Part shown: positions 1 to 7,077 of the stretch, one piece after another | Layout of the letters: every line of letters starts with the position of its first letter | Position numbering within the stretch: position 1 is the first letter of the stretch | Source of the DNA: Niveispirillum sp943371025 | Lineage (GTDB): Bacteria > Pseudomonadota > Alphaproteobacteria > Azospirillales > Azospirillaceae | Assembly: GCA_943371025.1 (NCBI GenBank) | Contig: CALRTC020000009.1 | Span: 124,001 to 188,000, forward strand | Reading direction: 5' to 3' | Length of the DNA stretch: 64,000 bases | The notes under the pieces: generated by a model | What the model was told of the DNA's origin: nothing | What the model saw: the letters and a program-made list of their open reading frames with translations, nothing else | Databases searched by the model: none | Translations under genes and position numbers: made by a program

Positions 1-1
1 C

Positions 2-718
2 TATCGCCACGACATCCGCGCCGCCGGCGTGCGTTTCGACACGCCCGACCTGACCGACGGCAAGCCGACCGGGTCCTGCCTGATCCTGGTGACGCCGGAT
101 GGCCACCGCACCATGAACACCTTCCTGGGCGCCTGCCTGGACCTGACGCCCGGCGATATCGACGCGGAAATCATCCAGTCGTCCAAGGTCGTCTATCTGG
201 AAGGCTATCTGTGGGATCCGCCGGCCGCCAAGGAAGCCTTCCTGAAGGCGGCTTCCCTGGCCCATGCTGCCGGCCGCAAGGTGGCGCTGTCGCTGTCCGA
301 CCCGTTCTGCGTCAACCGCCACCTGGACAGCTTCCGCGACCTGGTCAAGAACCATGTCGACATCCTGTTCGCCAATGAAAGCGAGATCATCGCCCTGTTC
401 GGTGGCGATTTCGACAGCGCCGCCGCCGAAGCGGTCAGGAATGTGGAAGTGGCCGTGCTGACCCGCGGCGAACAGGGCGCCACCGTCCTGACCGGCGGAC
501 AGGCCTATCACGTCCCGGCGGAGAAGGTCGAAGCCGTGGTCGACACCACGGGGGCGGGCGATCTGTTCGCCGCCGGTTTCCTCTACGGCTACACGCAGGG
601 CCGCGACCCGGCCACCTGTGCCCGTCTGGGCGCCATCTGCGCGGGTGAAATCATCGGCCATTACGGCGCCCGGTCGGAAGTGAACCTGGCCGAGCTGGTG
701 AAGTCCAAGGGGCTGTGA
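2..718 (+). CDS. PfkB-family sugar/nucleoside kinase, adenosine kinase type (5' truncated)
   Basis: The reading frame is already open at the window edge, so the N-terminus is missing; about 238 residues are visible. The C-terminal PfkB signature is clear: D-T-T-G-A-G-D-L-F-A-A-G, where the Asp of GAGD is the catalytic base and the Gly-rich turn forms the anion hole for ATP gamma-phosphate transfer. The central part (LSLSDPFCVNRH, then ILFANESE) matches the PfkB fold. Alphaproteobacterial proteins with this layout are usually annotated adenosine kinase, which phosphorylates adenosine to AMP in the cytoplasm; that would suit the adenosine made by AhcY further along, but the link is inference. 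Ribokinase or another PfkB sugar kinase remains possible because the substrate-binding N-terminal half is outside the window. A rho-independent terminator follows directly. Confidence 0.85.
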   Translation, partial: YRHDIRAAGVRFDTPDLTDGKPTGSCLILVTPDGHRTMNTFLGACLDLTPGDIDAEIIQSSKVVYLEGYLWDPPAAKEAFLKAASLAHAAGRKVALSLSDPFCVNRHLDSFRDLVKNHVDILFANESEIIALFGGDFDSAAAEAVRNVEVAVLTRGEQGATVLTGGQAYHVPAEKVEAVVDTTGAGDLFAAGFLYGYTQGRDPATCARLGAICAGEIIGHYGARSEVNLAELVKSKGL

Positions 719-745
719 GATGTCCCGGCATCGGGATTGAGGGGG

Positions 746-778
746 AAAGGGCGGGGGCGACTCCGCCCTTTCTTCTTT
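746..778 (+). terminator. Rho-independent terminator after the PfkB kinase
   Basis: Perfect 9-bp stem AAAGGGCGG (746-754) / CCGCCCTTT (763-771) with an 8-nt loop, followed by CTTCTTTCC. It lies 28 bases after the kinase stop codon and just before the convergent gene end at 787. Confidence 0.8.
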
Positions 779-786
779 CCCGATCT

Positions 787-1140
787 TCAGCCCACGCGGG
801 CGCCGGGGCGGTCGGTCTGGGCGGTCTTGTGAACGACCAGGGCCACCTTGTCGTTCATCATGGTCAACTGCTTGGCCGATTTGGTCGGCAGCGGGATGCG
901 CTGGTTGATGCAGAAGAAGATCAGGCAGGCGGCCAGGGTCGGGTTGTCCACCCAATGCACCTGCCGCGCCCCGTCATCCAGCCCGATATGCAGGGCGCAG
1001 CGCACCATGGGTTCGGTGACCAGTTCCAGCCGGATGATGCTGCCCGACGGCAAGGGGCTGCCCGACCGGCGGTGATAATCCACCACGGCCCGGATCACCT
1101 CTTCATTGCTGAAGATGATATGACGGATTTCAGTCGGCAT
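787..1140 (-). CDS. Conserved hypothetical protein, 117 aa
   Basis: Function not recognised. The 117-residue protein begins MPTEIRHIIFSNEEVIRAV; an ATG at 1140 was chosen over the in-frame upstream GTG because it gives a compact protein. It has mixed alpha/beta character, no signal peptide and no convincing membrane span (the AACLIFFCINQ stretch is too short). The codon use fits a real gene: third positions are strongly G/C. It is convergent with the upstream kinase and shares its terminator region; the tRNA-Ala gene lies just upstream on the same strand. It is probably an uncharacterised cytoplasmic protein restricted to related alphaproteobacteria. Confidence 0.65.
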   Translation of the reverse strand: MPTEIRHIIFSNEEVIRAVVDYHRRSGSPLPSGSIIRLELVTEPMVRCALHIGLDDGARQVHWVDNPTLAACLIFFCINQRIPLPTKSAKQLTMMNDKVALVVHKTAQTDRPGARVG

Positions 1141-1253
1141 GGTTAACCATACCCGTCCGCAGGACACCCGTCACCAGGGTCACAAGTGTACCTGGGGCGA
1201 TGTTGATCATCGGCCGACCCTGGACCCGACATGTTCGATTGGAAATGGAGGAA

Positions 1254-1329
1254 TGGTGGAGCCGAGGAGGATCGAACTCCCGACCTACGCATTGCGAACG
1301 CGTCGCTCTCCCAGCTGAGCTACGGCCCC
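1254..1329 (-). tRNA. tRNA-Ala (anticodon CGC)
   Basis: On the minus strand the sequence folds as a full cloverleaf. The acceptor stem GGGGCCG pairs with CGGCTCC and contains the G3-U70 wobble pair that is the identity element of tRNA-Ala. The D stem is GCTC/GAGC, the anticodon stem ACGCG/TGCGT encloses loop TTCGCAA (anticodon CGC, reading GCG), and the T arm is GGGAG-TTCGATC-CTCCT. The 3' CCA is encoded (TGG at 1254-1256 on the plus strand). Length is 76 nt. Confidence 0.97.
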
Positions 1330-1375
1330 ACACCATCGATATCCACCAGAGCGGCGGACCTCCGAAGTGGCGCGG

Positions 1376-1404
1376 ATAATGCTGATCCGACCCGGCCCTG
1401 TCAA
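1376..1404 (-). promoter_or_regulatory. Sigma70-type promoter of tRNA-Ala
   Basis: On the minus strand TTGACA (1404-1399), a 17-bp spacer and CATTAT (1381-1376). The consensus -35 and optimal spacing place transcription start about 40 nt upstream of the mature tRNA 5' end at 1329. Confidence 0.75.
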
Positions 1405-1544
1405 GCATGGCATCGCACCCCTGGGTTCGATCCTGTGCATGGACCGGTGCTGCGTCACCATTCCGCCCGATGCCCCTATCGGCGACGCATCGCGGTGATC
1501 AGGGTCGGCGGTTGCAACGACCCGGCAGCCCGTCAAGCCAGACA

Positions 1545-1573
1545 CTTGCGCAACTTCTCGCCTTGCCCCATAT
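1545..1573 (+). promoter_or_regulatory. Heat-shock (RpoH-like) promoter candidate for htpG
   Basis: CTTGCG at 1545-1550 and CCCCATAT at 1566-1573 separated by 15 bp. This matches the CTTG...CCCCATnT pattern known for sigma32-type promoters, and the downstream gene htpG is a classical heat-shock gene. The start codon at 1633 is about 55 nt further on. Confidence 0.55.
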
Positions 1574-1632
1574 CCGTCACCGGCTTTCAACAAGCCCGTG
1601 ACGGACCCCGAATTCATTGAATGGTGAGAGAG

Positions 1633-3513
1633 ATGAGTGAGGAACGGCTCAGTTTCCAGGCCGAGGTCAGCCGCCTGCTGGATATCGTGGCGCATAGCCT
1701 CTACTCGGAGAAGGAAGTCTTCCTGCGGGAACTGATCTCCAACGCGTCGGACGCCTGCGACAAGCTGCGCTATGCCGCGCAGACCGATGCGTCGCTGATG
1801 GAAGGCGACCCCAATTTCAAGATCAACCTGATCATCGACAAGGATGCCGGCACCCTGACCGTGACCGATAATGGCATCGGCATGAACCGGCAGGATCTGG
1901 TCGACAATCTGGGCACCATCGCCCGGTCGGGCACGTCGGCCTTCGTCAAGAACCTGTCGGGCGACAGTAAGAAGGATGTCAGCCTGATCGGCCAGTTCGG
2001 CGTCGGCTTCTATTCCGCCTTCATGATCGCCGACAAGGTGGAGGTCTATTCCAGCCGTGCGGGGGAAAAGCATGGCTGGCTGTGGGTCAGCGATGGCAAG
2101 GGCAGCTTCACGGTCGCCGAAAGCACCGACGCGCCGGCCCGCGGCACCCGCATCGTCCTGCATGTGAAGGCGGACGAGAAGGATTTCCTGGAGGAACACC
2201 GCCTGCGCACGGTCGTGAAGAAATATTCCGACCATATCGCCGTGCCCATCCATCTGGGCGCCGACAGCGCCGAATCGGTGAACGCGGCCAGTGCGCTGTG
2301 GACCCGGTCGAAGTCGGAAGTGACCGAGGAGCAGTACAAGGAATTCTATCATCATGTCGGCCACAGCTTTGACGAGCCGTGGCTGACCCTGCATTGGCGC
2401 GCCGAGGGCGTGATCGAATATACGGGCCTGCTGTTCGTGCCACAGCAGCGGCCCTTCGACCTGTTCGATCCGCGCCGCGCCCATCATGTGAAGCTGTATG
2501 TCCGCCGCGTCTTCATCACCGACGAGGCGGAGGGGCTGGTGCCCCCCTATCTGCGCTTCCTGCGCGGTGTGGTCGACAGCGAGGATCTGCCGCTGAATGT
2601 CAGCCGCGAGATGCTGCAGCACAACCCCGTACTGGCCAAGCTGAAGGCCGGCGTGGTCAAGCGCGTGCTGGGCGAGTTGAACAAGAAGGCCGCCGATCCG
2701 GAGCAAGCCGCCGATTACGCCCGCTTCTGGGACGCGTTCGGGGCCGTGCTGAAGGAAGGGCTGTACGAGGACTTCACCCACCGCGACGATCTGCTGAAGC
2801 TGCTGCGCTTCCGCACGACGGAGAGCAAGGGCGAGCTGGTCAGCCTGGCGACCTATGTCGGCCGCATGAAGGAAGGCCAGGACGCCATCTACTACATCAC
2901 GGGTGACGAGAAATCGGCCCTGGAGAAAAGCCCGCAGGTCGAAGGTTTCCGCGCCAAGGGCGTGGAGGTCATCCTGCTGACCGACCCGGTGGACGAATTC
3001 TGGCTGGGTTCCGTGCGCGAGGCGGAAGGCAAGCCGTTCAAGTCCGTCACCCGTGGCGGGGCCGACCTGTCCAAGATCAAGGGCGAGGAGAAGCCGGAGG
3101 AGGCACAGAAGGACAAGGCCGCCGATGGCGACCTGTCGTCCCTGACGGCGCTGCTGAAGCTGACCCTGGGCGACACGGTGAAGGATGTGCGCCGGTCCGA
3201 ACGCCTGACCGACAGTGCCGTCTGTCTGGTGGCCGACGATGGCGACATGGATATCCACCTGCAGCGCCTGCTGAAGCAGCATGGTCAGCTGGGGGCGGAT
3301 GACACCGCCAAGCGCGTGCTGGAGATCAATGCCAGCCACCCGCTGATCCGCCGTCTGGCCGAAAAGGCCGGACAGGACGGGGCCGCCACGGCGCTGGAGG
3401 ATGCGGCCTGGCTGCTGCTGGATCAGGCGCGCATTGTAGAGGGTGAGCCCCTGCCCGATCCCATCGCCTTTGCCCGCCGCATGGCCGCCTTTGTCGAGAA
3501 GGGTCTGGGCTGA
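1633..3513 (+). CDS. htpG: Chaperone protein HtpG (Hsp90)
   Basis: Bacterial Hsp90, a dimeric ATP-dependent cytosolic chaperone that helps client proteins fold after heat or oxidative stress. The 626-aa length matches E. coli HtpG (624). GHKL ATPase motifs are intact: ELISNASDA with the catalytic Glu at about residue 33 and Asn at 37, TVTDNGIGM with the ADP-binding Asp at 79, the ATP-lid GTIARSGT, and IGQFGVGFYSAF. The middle domain has the expected LPLNVSREMLQ segment with the ATP-contacting Arg, and a C-terminal dimerisation domain follows. The ATG at 1633 is preferred over the in-frame ATG at 1621 because GGTGAGAG lies just before it. A heat-shock-like promoter precedes the gene and a hairpin separates it from convergent argO. 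Confidence 0.97.
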   Translation: MSEERLSFQAEVSRLLDIVAHSLYSEKEVFLRELISNASDACDKLRYAAQTDASLMEGDPNFKINLIIDKDAGTLTVTDNGIGMNRQDLVDNLGTIARSGTSAFVKNLSGDSKKDVSLIGQFGVGFYSAFMIADKVEVYSSRAGEKHGWLWVSDGKGSFTVAESTDAPARGTRIVLHVKADEKDFLEEHRLRTVVKKYSDHIAVPIHLGADSAESVNAASALWTRSKSEVTEEQYKEFYHHVGHSFDEPWLTLHWRAEGVIEYTGLLFVPQQRPFDLFDPRRAHHVKLYVRRVFITDEAEGLVPPYLRFLRGVVDSEDLPLNVSREMLQHNPVLAKLKAGVVKRVLGELNKKAADPEQAADYARFWDAFGAVLKEGLYEDFTHRDDLLKLLRFRTTESKGELVSLATYVGRMKEGQDAIYYITGDEKSALEKSPQVEGFRAKGVEVILLTDPVDEFWLGSVREAEGKPFKSVTRGGADLSKIKGEEKPEEAQKDKAADGDLSSLTALLKLTLGDTVKDVRRSERLTDSAVCLVADDGDMDIHLQRLLKQHGQLGADDTAKRVLEINASHPLIRRLAEKAGQDGAATALEDAAWLLLDQARIVEGEPLPDPIAFARRMAAFVEKGLG

Positions 3514-3525
3514 TCACTCCCAGGA

Positions 3526-3556
3526 TGACGCCGGCGGTCGTGGATCGCCGGCGTCA
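3526..3556. terminator. Bidirectional hairpin between convergent htpG and argO
   Basis: Perfect 11-bp inverted repeat TGACGCCGGCG (3526-3536) / CGCCGGCGTCA (3546-3556) with a 9-nt loop. There is no strong T-run on either side, and the right arm overlaps the argO stop codon. It is probably a terminator for one or both genes. Confidence 0.5.
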
Positions 3557-4153
3557 GACCACCAGCCCCATGGCCAGCCCGAACATGGTCACGGCCACGC
3601 CGCCATCCAGAACGCGCCAGGACAAGGGCCGCGCGAACAGCGGCCGCAGCAGCCGCGCCCCATAGCCGAGCGCGAAGAAGAAGCTGAAGGAAGCGGCAAT
3701 CGCGCCCAGCGCGAACAGGAACCGCGCCTCACCGAACCGGCCGGCCACGGACCCGACCAGCAGCACGCTGTCCAGATAGACATGCGGGTTCAGCCAGGTC
3801 AGCGCCAGACAGACGCCCAGCGTCGCCACCAGCCCCTTGCCCGCCCCGGCCGCCGGATCCAGCACCCCGCCCCCGCGCCAAGCCGACCACAGACTGCGCA
3901 GCCCATAGGCCGCCAGGAACAAGGCCCCGCCATAGCGCAGCCCGTCGGCCAGCCCCGGCAGCCAGCCTTCCAGCCGGGACAGGGCGAACACGCCCGCCAG
4001 CATCAGCACGGCATCGGACAGGGCACAGGCCAGACAGACCGCCCAGACATGTTCCCCCCGCAGCCCCTGGCGCAGGACAAAGGCGTTCTGCGCTCCGATA
4101 GCGGTGATCAGCCCCAGGCAGAGCAGATAGCCGGAGAGGAAGGCGGTTTGCAT
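3554..4153 (-). CDS. LysE/ArgO-family basic amino acid exporter
   Basis: A 199-aa inner-membrane protein with about five to six hydrophobic helices and the family signature GAQNAFVLRQGL near residue 20, plus LTWLNPHVYLD in the middle. Both are diagnostic of the LysE/ArgO branch that exports lysine or arginine to prevent toxic accumulation. The ATG at 4153 starts directly at the first transmembrane segment (MQTAFLSGYLL) and has GGAG about 10 nt upstream, so a longer start at 4207 was rejected. It is divergent from an ArgP/LysG-type LysR regulator at 4258, the standard arrangement for this exporter: the regulator with bound lysine or arginine activates the exporter. Confidence 0.9.
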   Translation of the reverse strand: MQTAFLSGYLLCLGLITAIGAQNAFVLRQGLRGEHVWAVCLACALSDAVLMLAGVFALSRLEGWLPGLADGLRYGGALFLAAYGLRSLWSAWRGGGVLDPAAGAGKGLVATLGVCLALTWLNPHVYLDSVLLVGSVAGRFGEARFLFALGAIAASFSFFFALGYGARLLRPLFARPLSWRVLDGGVAVTMFGLAMGLVV

Positions 4154-4208
4154 GGGCGGGCGGCTCCAAAAATGGCACAAAGGCCCCATCCAGCTATCAC
4201 CCGGCATC

Positions 4209-4256
4209 GGATTAGCGTAGTTAAAGAGATGAAGTCTGATTAAGCGATGCTAATCC
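4209..4256. promoter_or_regulatory. Inverted repeat in the argO/argP divergent control region
   Basis: GGATTAGC (4209-4216) and its exact reverse complement GCTAATCC (4249-4256) flank an AT-rich core. The right arm abuts the argP start codon at 4258. LysR regulators bind dyad sites in such divergent regions, so this is a candidate ArgP operator; its position would also let ArgP repress itself. Confidence 0.45.
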
Positions 4257-4257
4257 C

Positions 4258-5175
4258 ATGCTGGACTATTCCCTGCTGGAAGCCCTGGCCGCCGTCATCC
4301 GCAGCGGCAGTTTCGAACGGGCAGCGCGGCAGTTGCACGTCACGCCGTCGGCCGTGTCGCAGCGGATCAAACTGCTGGAGGAACGGGTGGGCACGGTGCT
4401 GGTGCTGCGCGGGCAGCCCTGCACGGCCACGCCGGCCGGCCAGACCCTGTGCCAGCATGTCGAGCAGGTTGCCCTGCTGGAAAGCGAACTGCCGGCAGCA
4501 CTACCCGGCCTGGGGCCGGCCGGACCGCGCCCAACCCTGCGAATCGCCGTGAATGCCGACAGTCTGGCCGGCTGGTTCATTCCGGTGATGGCGGCCCATC
4601 CCGATCTGTTGTTCGATCTGGTGCTGGATGATCAGGACCACAGCGCCGACTGGCTGCGGCAGGGGGAGGTGCTGGCCGCCGTCACCTCAAGCGACCGGCC
4701 CGTGGCCGGCTGTGACTGTTTCGCCCTGGGATCATTGCGCTATGTCGCGGTCGCCAGCCCCGCCTATATGCGCCGGCATTTCCCCGATGGCGTCATGGCC
4801 AGTACCCTGGCAGCCGCCCCCTGCCTGACCTTCAACCGCAAGGACGGGCTGCAGGCCGAATGGCTGCGTCGGGTCTTGGGACGCGATCTGGACGTGCCGA
4901 CCCATTGGCTGCCGTCTTCCCAGGCCTTCCTGGATGCCGCCTTGGCCGGTATCGGCTGGGGCATGAATATCGCCGATGTAGCCGCACCCTTTCTGGCCGA
5001 CGGACGGCTGCTGCCGCTGGTGCCCGGCACGGAACTGGACGTGCCGCTCTATTGGCAGCGCAGCCGAATCGCCAGTACGGCCCTAGAGGCACTGACGGCA
5101 ACGGTGCGATGGGTGGCGAGTCAATATTTGGCATGTATATTTCCATCGGAGAATTTTCTAGGCTTGAAAAGATAA
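4258..5175 (+). CDS. argP: LysR-family transcriptional regulator, ArgP/LysG type
   Basis: A 305-aa regulator with an N-terminal winged helix-turn-helix (about residues 3-62: LEALAAVIRSGSFERAARQL, then TPSAVSQRIKLLEE) and a LysR substrate-binding domain. The divergent LysE-type exporter makes the ArgP/LysG role (sensing lysine/arginine, activating export) likely. The family is usually about 295-300 aa. Here the last roughly 15 residues (from YLACIF onward) are encoded in DNA that abruptly becomes AT-rich, so the native C-terminus may have been replaced when foreign sequence joined at about 5130. The DNA-binding domain is unaffected. Confidence 0.9.
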   Translation: MLDYSLLEALAAVIRSGSFERAARQLHVTPSAVSQRIKLLEERVGTVLVLRGQPCTATPAGQTLCQHVEQVALLESELPAALPGLGPAGPRPTLRIAVNADSLAGWFIPVMAAHPDLLFDLVLDDQDHSADWLRQGEVLAAVTSSDRPVAGCDCFALGSLRYVAVASPAYMRRHFPDGVMASTLAAAPCLTFNRKDGLQAEWLRRVLGRDLDVPTHWLPSSQAFLDAALAGIGWGMNIADVAAPFLADGRLLPLVPGTELDVPLYWQRSRIASTALEALTATVRWVASQYLACIFPSENFLGLKR

Positions 5176-5228
5176 ATAAATTATTGGGCATTAATTCAGT
5201 TTGAAATAATTAATCAAAAAATAATAAT

Positions 5229-5468
5229 TTATCTAACAATAATTTTCTCTAAATTATCAAATAAATCACGCGCCACCATATTAATCTTCATATCTAATTT
5301 TTTCTTCATCAAAATCCCAACATTATAGTTAACACCCATCACTAGCTCTATACCTGTCGATGCGCAATTAATCGACAGCTCTATTTCCCGAGCATCATCT
5401 GTGTATCCATGTGCGTGCAACATCGTACACAGCTCGCGGGTAGCCAAAATATAGTCATAGTTCTTCAT
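5229..5468 (-). CDS. Small orphan protein in an AT-rich island, 79 aa
   Basis: Function not recognised. A strong ribosome-binding site (AGGAGAT, 5 nt before the ATG at 5468) supports this as a real gene. The protein (MKNYDYILATRELCTMLHAHGYTDD...) looks soluble and alpha-helical, with no signal peptide or membrane span. Its DNA is far more AT-rich than the surrounding sequence, and the AT-rich segment runs from about 5130 to 5520, so recent transfer is likely. It lies convergent to argP and has no partner that hints at its role. The size and helical pattern would suit an immunity or antitoxin-like protein, but nothing specific shows this. Confidence 0.65.
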   Translation of the reverse strand: MKNYDYILATRELCTMLHAHGYTDDAREIELSINCASTGIELVMGVNYNVGILMKKKLDMKINMVARDLFDNLEKIIVR

Positions 5469-5522
5469 GATATCTCCTGCAATTTCTACATAACCGAACG
5501 TGACACTGGGAAAGTGTTTACT

Positions 5523-5972
5523 TCAAAACCCCGGATCGGGCCGTAGATGCACCACATCCATTCCGTGCGTCGCCACCAGCCTGTCCGCCACGGTCAGCCG
5601 GTGGCACTGCGTATGGTCGGCCTCAAAACACAGCAGGCAGACGGGTTTCTCCAGCGCCAGACCACCGGCCAACGCCAGTTCATATTGTGCCTCCGGCCGG
5701 GCCAGCCCTTCCTCCACGATCGACCAGAACTCCGCCATCCGGCCGGCGCGGTTGGCCAGCCGCCCTTCCTTGGGCGTGCCCAGCTTCTTCAGGTGCAGAT
5801 AATCGATCCCTTCGGCCTCCAGGCTGGCGCGCAGGGGCGATTTGGAAAAGCCGGCACGGCGGGAGGATGGCAGTTCGCGCACATCCAGCAGCAGCCGGAC
5901 CCCCGCCGCCTTCAGGGCCGCGATCACCGCCCCTTGCGACGCGCCCTCATATCCGATGGTGAACAGGGTCAT
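5523..5972 (-). CDS. DUF488-family protein
   Basis: A 149-aa DUF488 protein. The family start TIGYEG is at residues 5-10, the conserved LLLDVRELPSSRR at about 28-40, and the C-terminal CLLCFEADHTQCHR with its Cys/His cluster at about 115-130. DUF488 proteins are conserved but of unproven function; the Cys-x2-C...C-H pattern suggests metal or nucleic-acid binding. The ATG at 5972 has a near-perfect Shine-Dalgarno (AAGGAGG, 4-nt spacing), so longer upstream starts are rejected. It is divergent from rpmI. Confidence 0.85.
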   Translation of the reverse strand: MTLFTIGYEGASQGAVIAALKAAGVRLLLDVRELPSSRRAGFSKSPLRASLEAEGIDYLHLKKLGTPKEGRLANRAGRMAEFWSIVEEGLARPEAQYELALAGGLALEKPVCLLCFEADHTQCHRLTVADRLVATHGMDVVHLRPDPGF

Positions 5973-6020
5973 GCAACCTCCTTCGCCGGGCCGCCATGCC
6001 GGCCGCGCGGGCCTGCGGCC

Positions 6021-6049
6021 TTGCCAACCCGTGCCCACTCCACTATACA
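6021..6049 (+). promoter_or_regulatory. Sigma70-type promoter of rpmI-rplT
   Basis: TTGCCA (6021-6026), a 17-bp spacer and TATACA (6044-6049). The leader to the rpmI ATG is about 70 nt and contains GC-rich dyads (CGGGC...GCCCG, GGGCATGCCC at 6074-6104) that could take part in ribosomal-protein feedback control, as known for L20 in other bacteria. Confidence 0.7.
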
Positions 6050-6126
6050 CACCCGCTCTATCGAACGGTGAGGCCGGGCGTGATGCCCGGGGCATGCCCG
6101 CCGTTCATATGTTAGAAGGACCGAAA

Positions 6127-6327
6127 ATGCCCAAGTTGAAAAACCATTCTGGCTCGAAGAAGCGGTTCAAGTTCACCGCTTCGGGTAAGGTCAAGGCCCA
6201 GGCCGCCGGCAAGCGCCACGGCATGAGCAAGCGTCCTCAGAAGATGAAGCGTACCGCGCGCGGCACGTTTGTCATGTTCAAGGCCGATGGCGAGAAGATC
6301 GCCGAGAATTTCCTGCGGGTTAAGTGA
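6127..6327 (+). CDS. rpmI: 50S ribosomal protein L35
   Basis: A 66-aa, very basic protein starting MPKLKNHSGSKKRFKFT with the L35 core AGKRHGMSKRPQKMKR. It is a component of the large ribosomal subunit. The ATG at 6127 follows AGAAGGA. rplT begins 12 nt after the stop, the normal L35-L20 operon. The usual upstream partner infC is not here: a DUF488 gene on the other strand takes its place, so IF3 must be encoded elsewhere. Confidence 0.98.
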   Translation: MPKLKNHSGSKKRFKFTASGKVKAQAAGKRHGMSKRPQKMKRTARGTFVMFKADGEKIAENFLRVK

Positions 6328-6339
6328 GGAGGCTGACCT

Positions 6340-6702
6340 ATGGCACGCGTTAAGCGGGGCGTCACCACCCACGCCCGTCACAAGAAGATCCTGAAGCTCG
6401 CCAAGGGCTACCGTGGTCGCGGTTCCAAGTGCTATCGCGTTGCGATTGAAAAGGTCGAGAAGGCGCTTCGTTACGCCTATCGCGACCGTCGCAACAAGAA
6501 GCGCGATTTCCGCGGCCTGTGGATCCAGCGTATCAACGCCGGTGCGCGTCTGCACGGGCTGAAGTACAGCACGCTGATCCACGGCCTGAAGCGCGCTGGC
6601 GTCGAGCTGGACCGTAAGGTCCTGTCCGACATCGCCGCCCGCGAGCCGGAGAGCTTTAAGAGCCTGTGCGAAACCGCCCAGGCTGCTCTCAAGGCCGCCT
6701 GA
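6340..6702 (+). CDS. rplT: 50S ribosomal protein L20
   Basis: A 120-aa basic protein (MARVKRGVTTHARHKKILKL, then YAYRDRRNKKRDFRGLWIQRIN) with all hallmarks of L20, an early 23S rRNA-binding assembly protein. Its length matches the family (117-120 aa). It is second in the rpmI-rplT operon and preceded by GAGGAGG. A strong terminator follows, so downstream genes before pheS need not be cotranscribed. Confidence 0.98.
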   Translation: MARVKRGVTTHARHKKILKLAKGYRGRGSKCYRVAIEKVEKALRYAYRDRRNKKRDFRGLWIQRINAGARLHGLKYSTLIHGLKRAGVELDRKVLSDIAAREPESFKSLCETAQAALKAA

Positions 6703-6739
6703 TTTCCGGTAACGGATTTCAGACCGGTTGCAAGTTGAA

Positions 6740-6774
6740 GGGGGAGCAGGCCCGGCGGGCCCGCTCCCCCTTTT
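6740..6774 (+). terminator. Rho-independent terminator after rplT
   Basis: GGGGGAGC (6740-6747) pairs with GCTCCCCC (6763-6770), an inner GGCCC/GGGCC stem extends it, and TTTT follows. It separates rpmI-rplT from the toxin-antitoxin pair and pheST. Confidence 0.8.
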
Positions 6775-6803
6775 GCTTGTGCGCCTGGCATCTGTGCTAT
6801 CAT
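6773..6803 (+). promoter_or_regulatory. Possible promoter of the VapBC-type pair
   Basis: Extended -10 TGCTATCAT (6795-6803) with a weak -35 TTGCTT (6773-6778). It sits right after the rplT terminator and about 28 nt before the antitoxin ATG. The weak -35 keeps confidence low. Confidence 0.35.
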
Positions 6804-6831
6804 CGGAACCCGACCGGGACCGGAGAACGCC

Positions 6832-7077
6832 ATGGGATCGCTGACCATCCGCATCGACGACGAAGCCCTGATCAAGGGTTTGGAAGACCGCGCCCTGCGT
6901 TCCGGCCGGACGGTCGAAGAAGAGGCGACGGCTGTCCTGGCGGCGCAGGTGAGTTGCATCGGCCAATCGCCGGAACTGATCGCGCGTCTGGCATCCCTGC
7001 GGGCCGCCAGTGCCGGCATGTGCCATACACCATCGGAGGTGCTGTTGCGGGAAGACCGCGACAGCGACCACCGATGA
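6832..7077 (+). CDS. Antitoxin, FitA/VapB type (ribbon-helix-helix)
   Basis: An 81-aa protein. The N-terminal LTIRIDDEALIKGLEDRALRSGRTVEEEA pattern is that of a ribbon-helix-helix DNA-binding domain, with one beta strand, two helices and a conserved turn. This is the FitA-like class of type II antitoxins that neutralise a PIN ribonuclease and repress their own operon. The C-terminal part is the likely toxin-binding tail. The stop overlaps the start of the PIN toxin gene by 4 bp (ATGA at 7074), the typical coupled TA arrangement. Confidence 0.8.
   Translation: MGSLTIRIDDEALIKGLEDRALRSGRTVEEEATAVLAAQVSCIGQSPELIARLASLRAASAGMCHTPSEVLLREDRDSDHR

Noticed and set aside
1254..1329. tRNA-Ala as an integration site of a genomic island
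   Set aside because: No integrase, no direct repeat of the tRNA 3' end and only housekeeping genes around it.
1285..3339. 684-codon open frame antisense to htpG
   Set aside because: It mirrors a clearly conserved Hsp90 gene; long antisense frames are expected at this GC content, and its composition (Gln/His/Arg-rich) is not protein-like.
6050..6126. infC upstream of rpmI
   Set aside because: IF3 was expected by synteny, but the sequence upstream holds only a promoter, a short leader and a divergent DUF488 gene.
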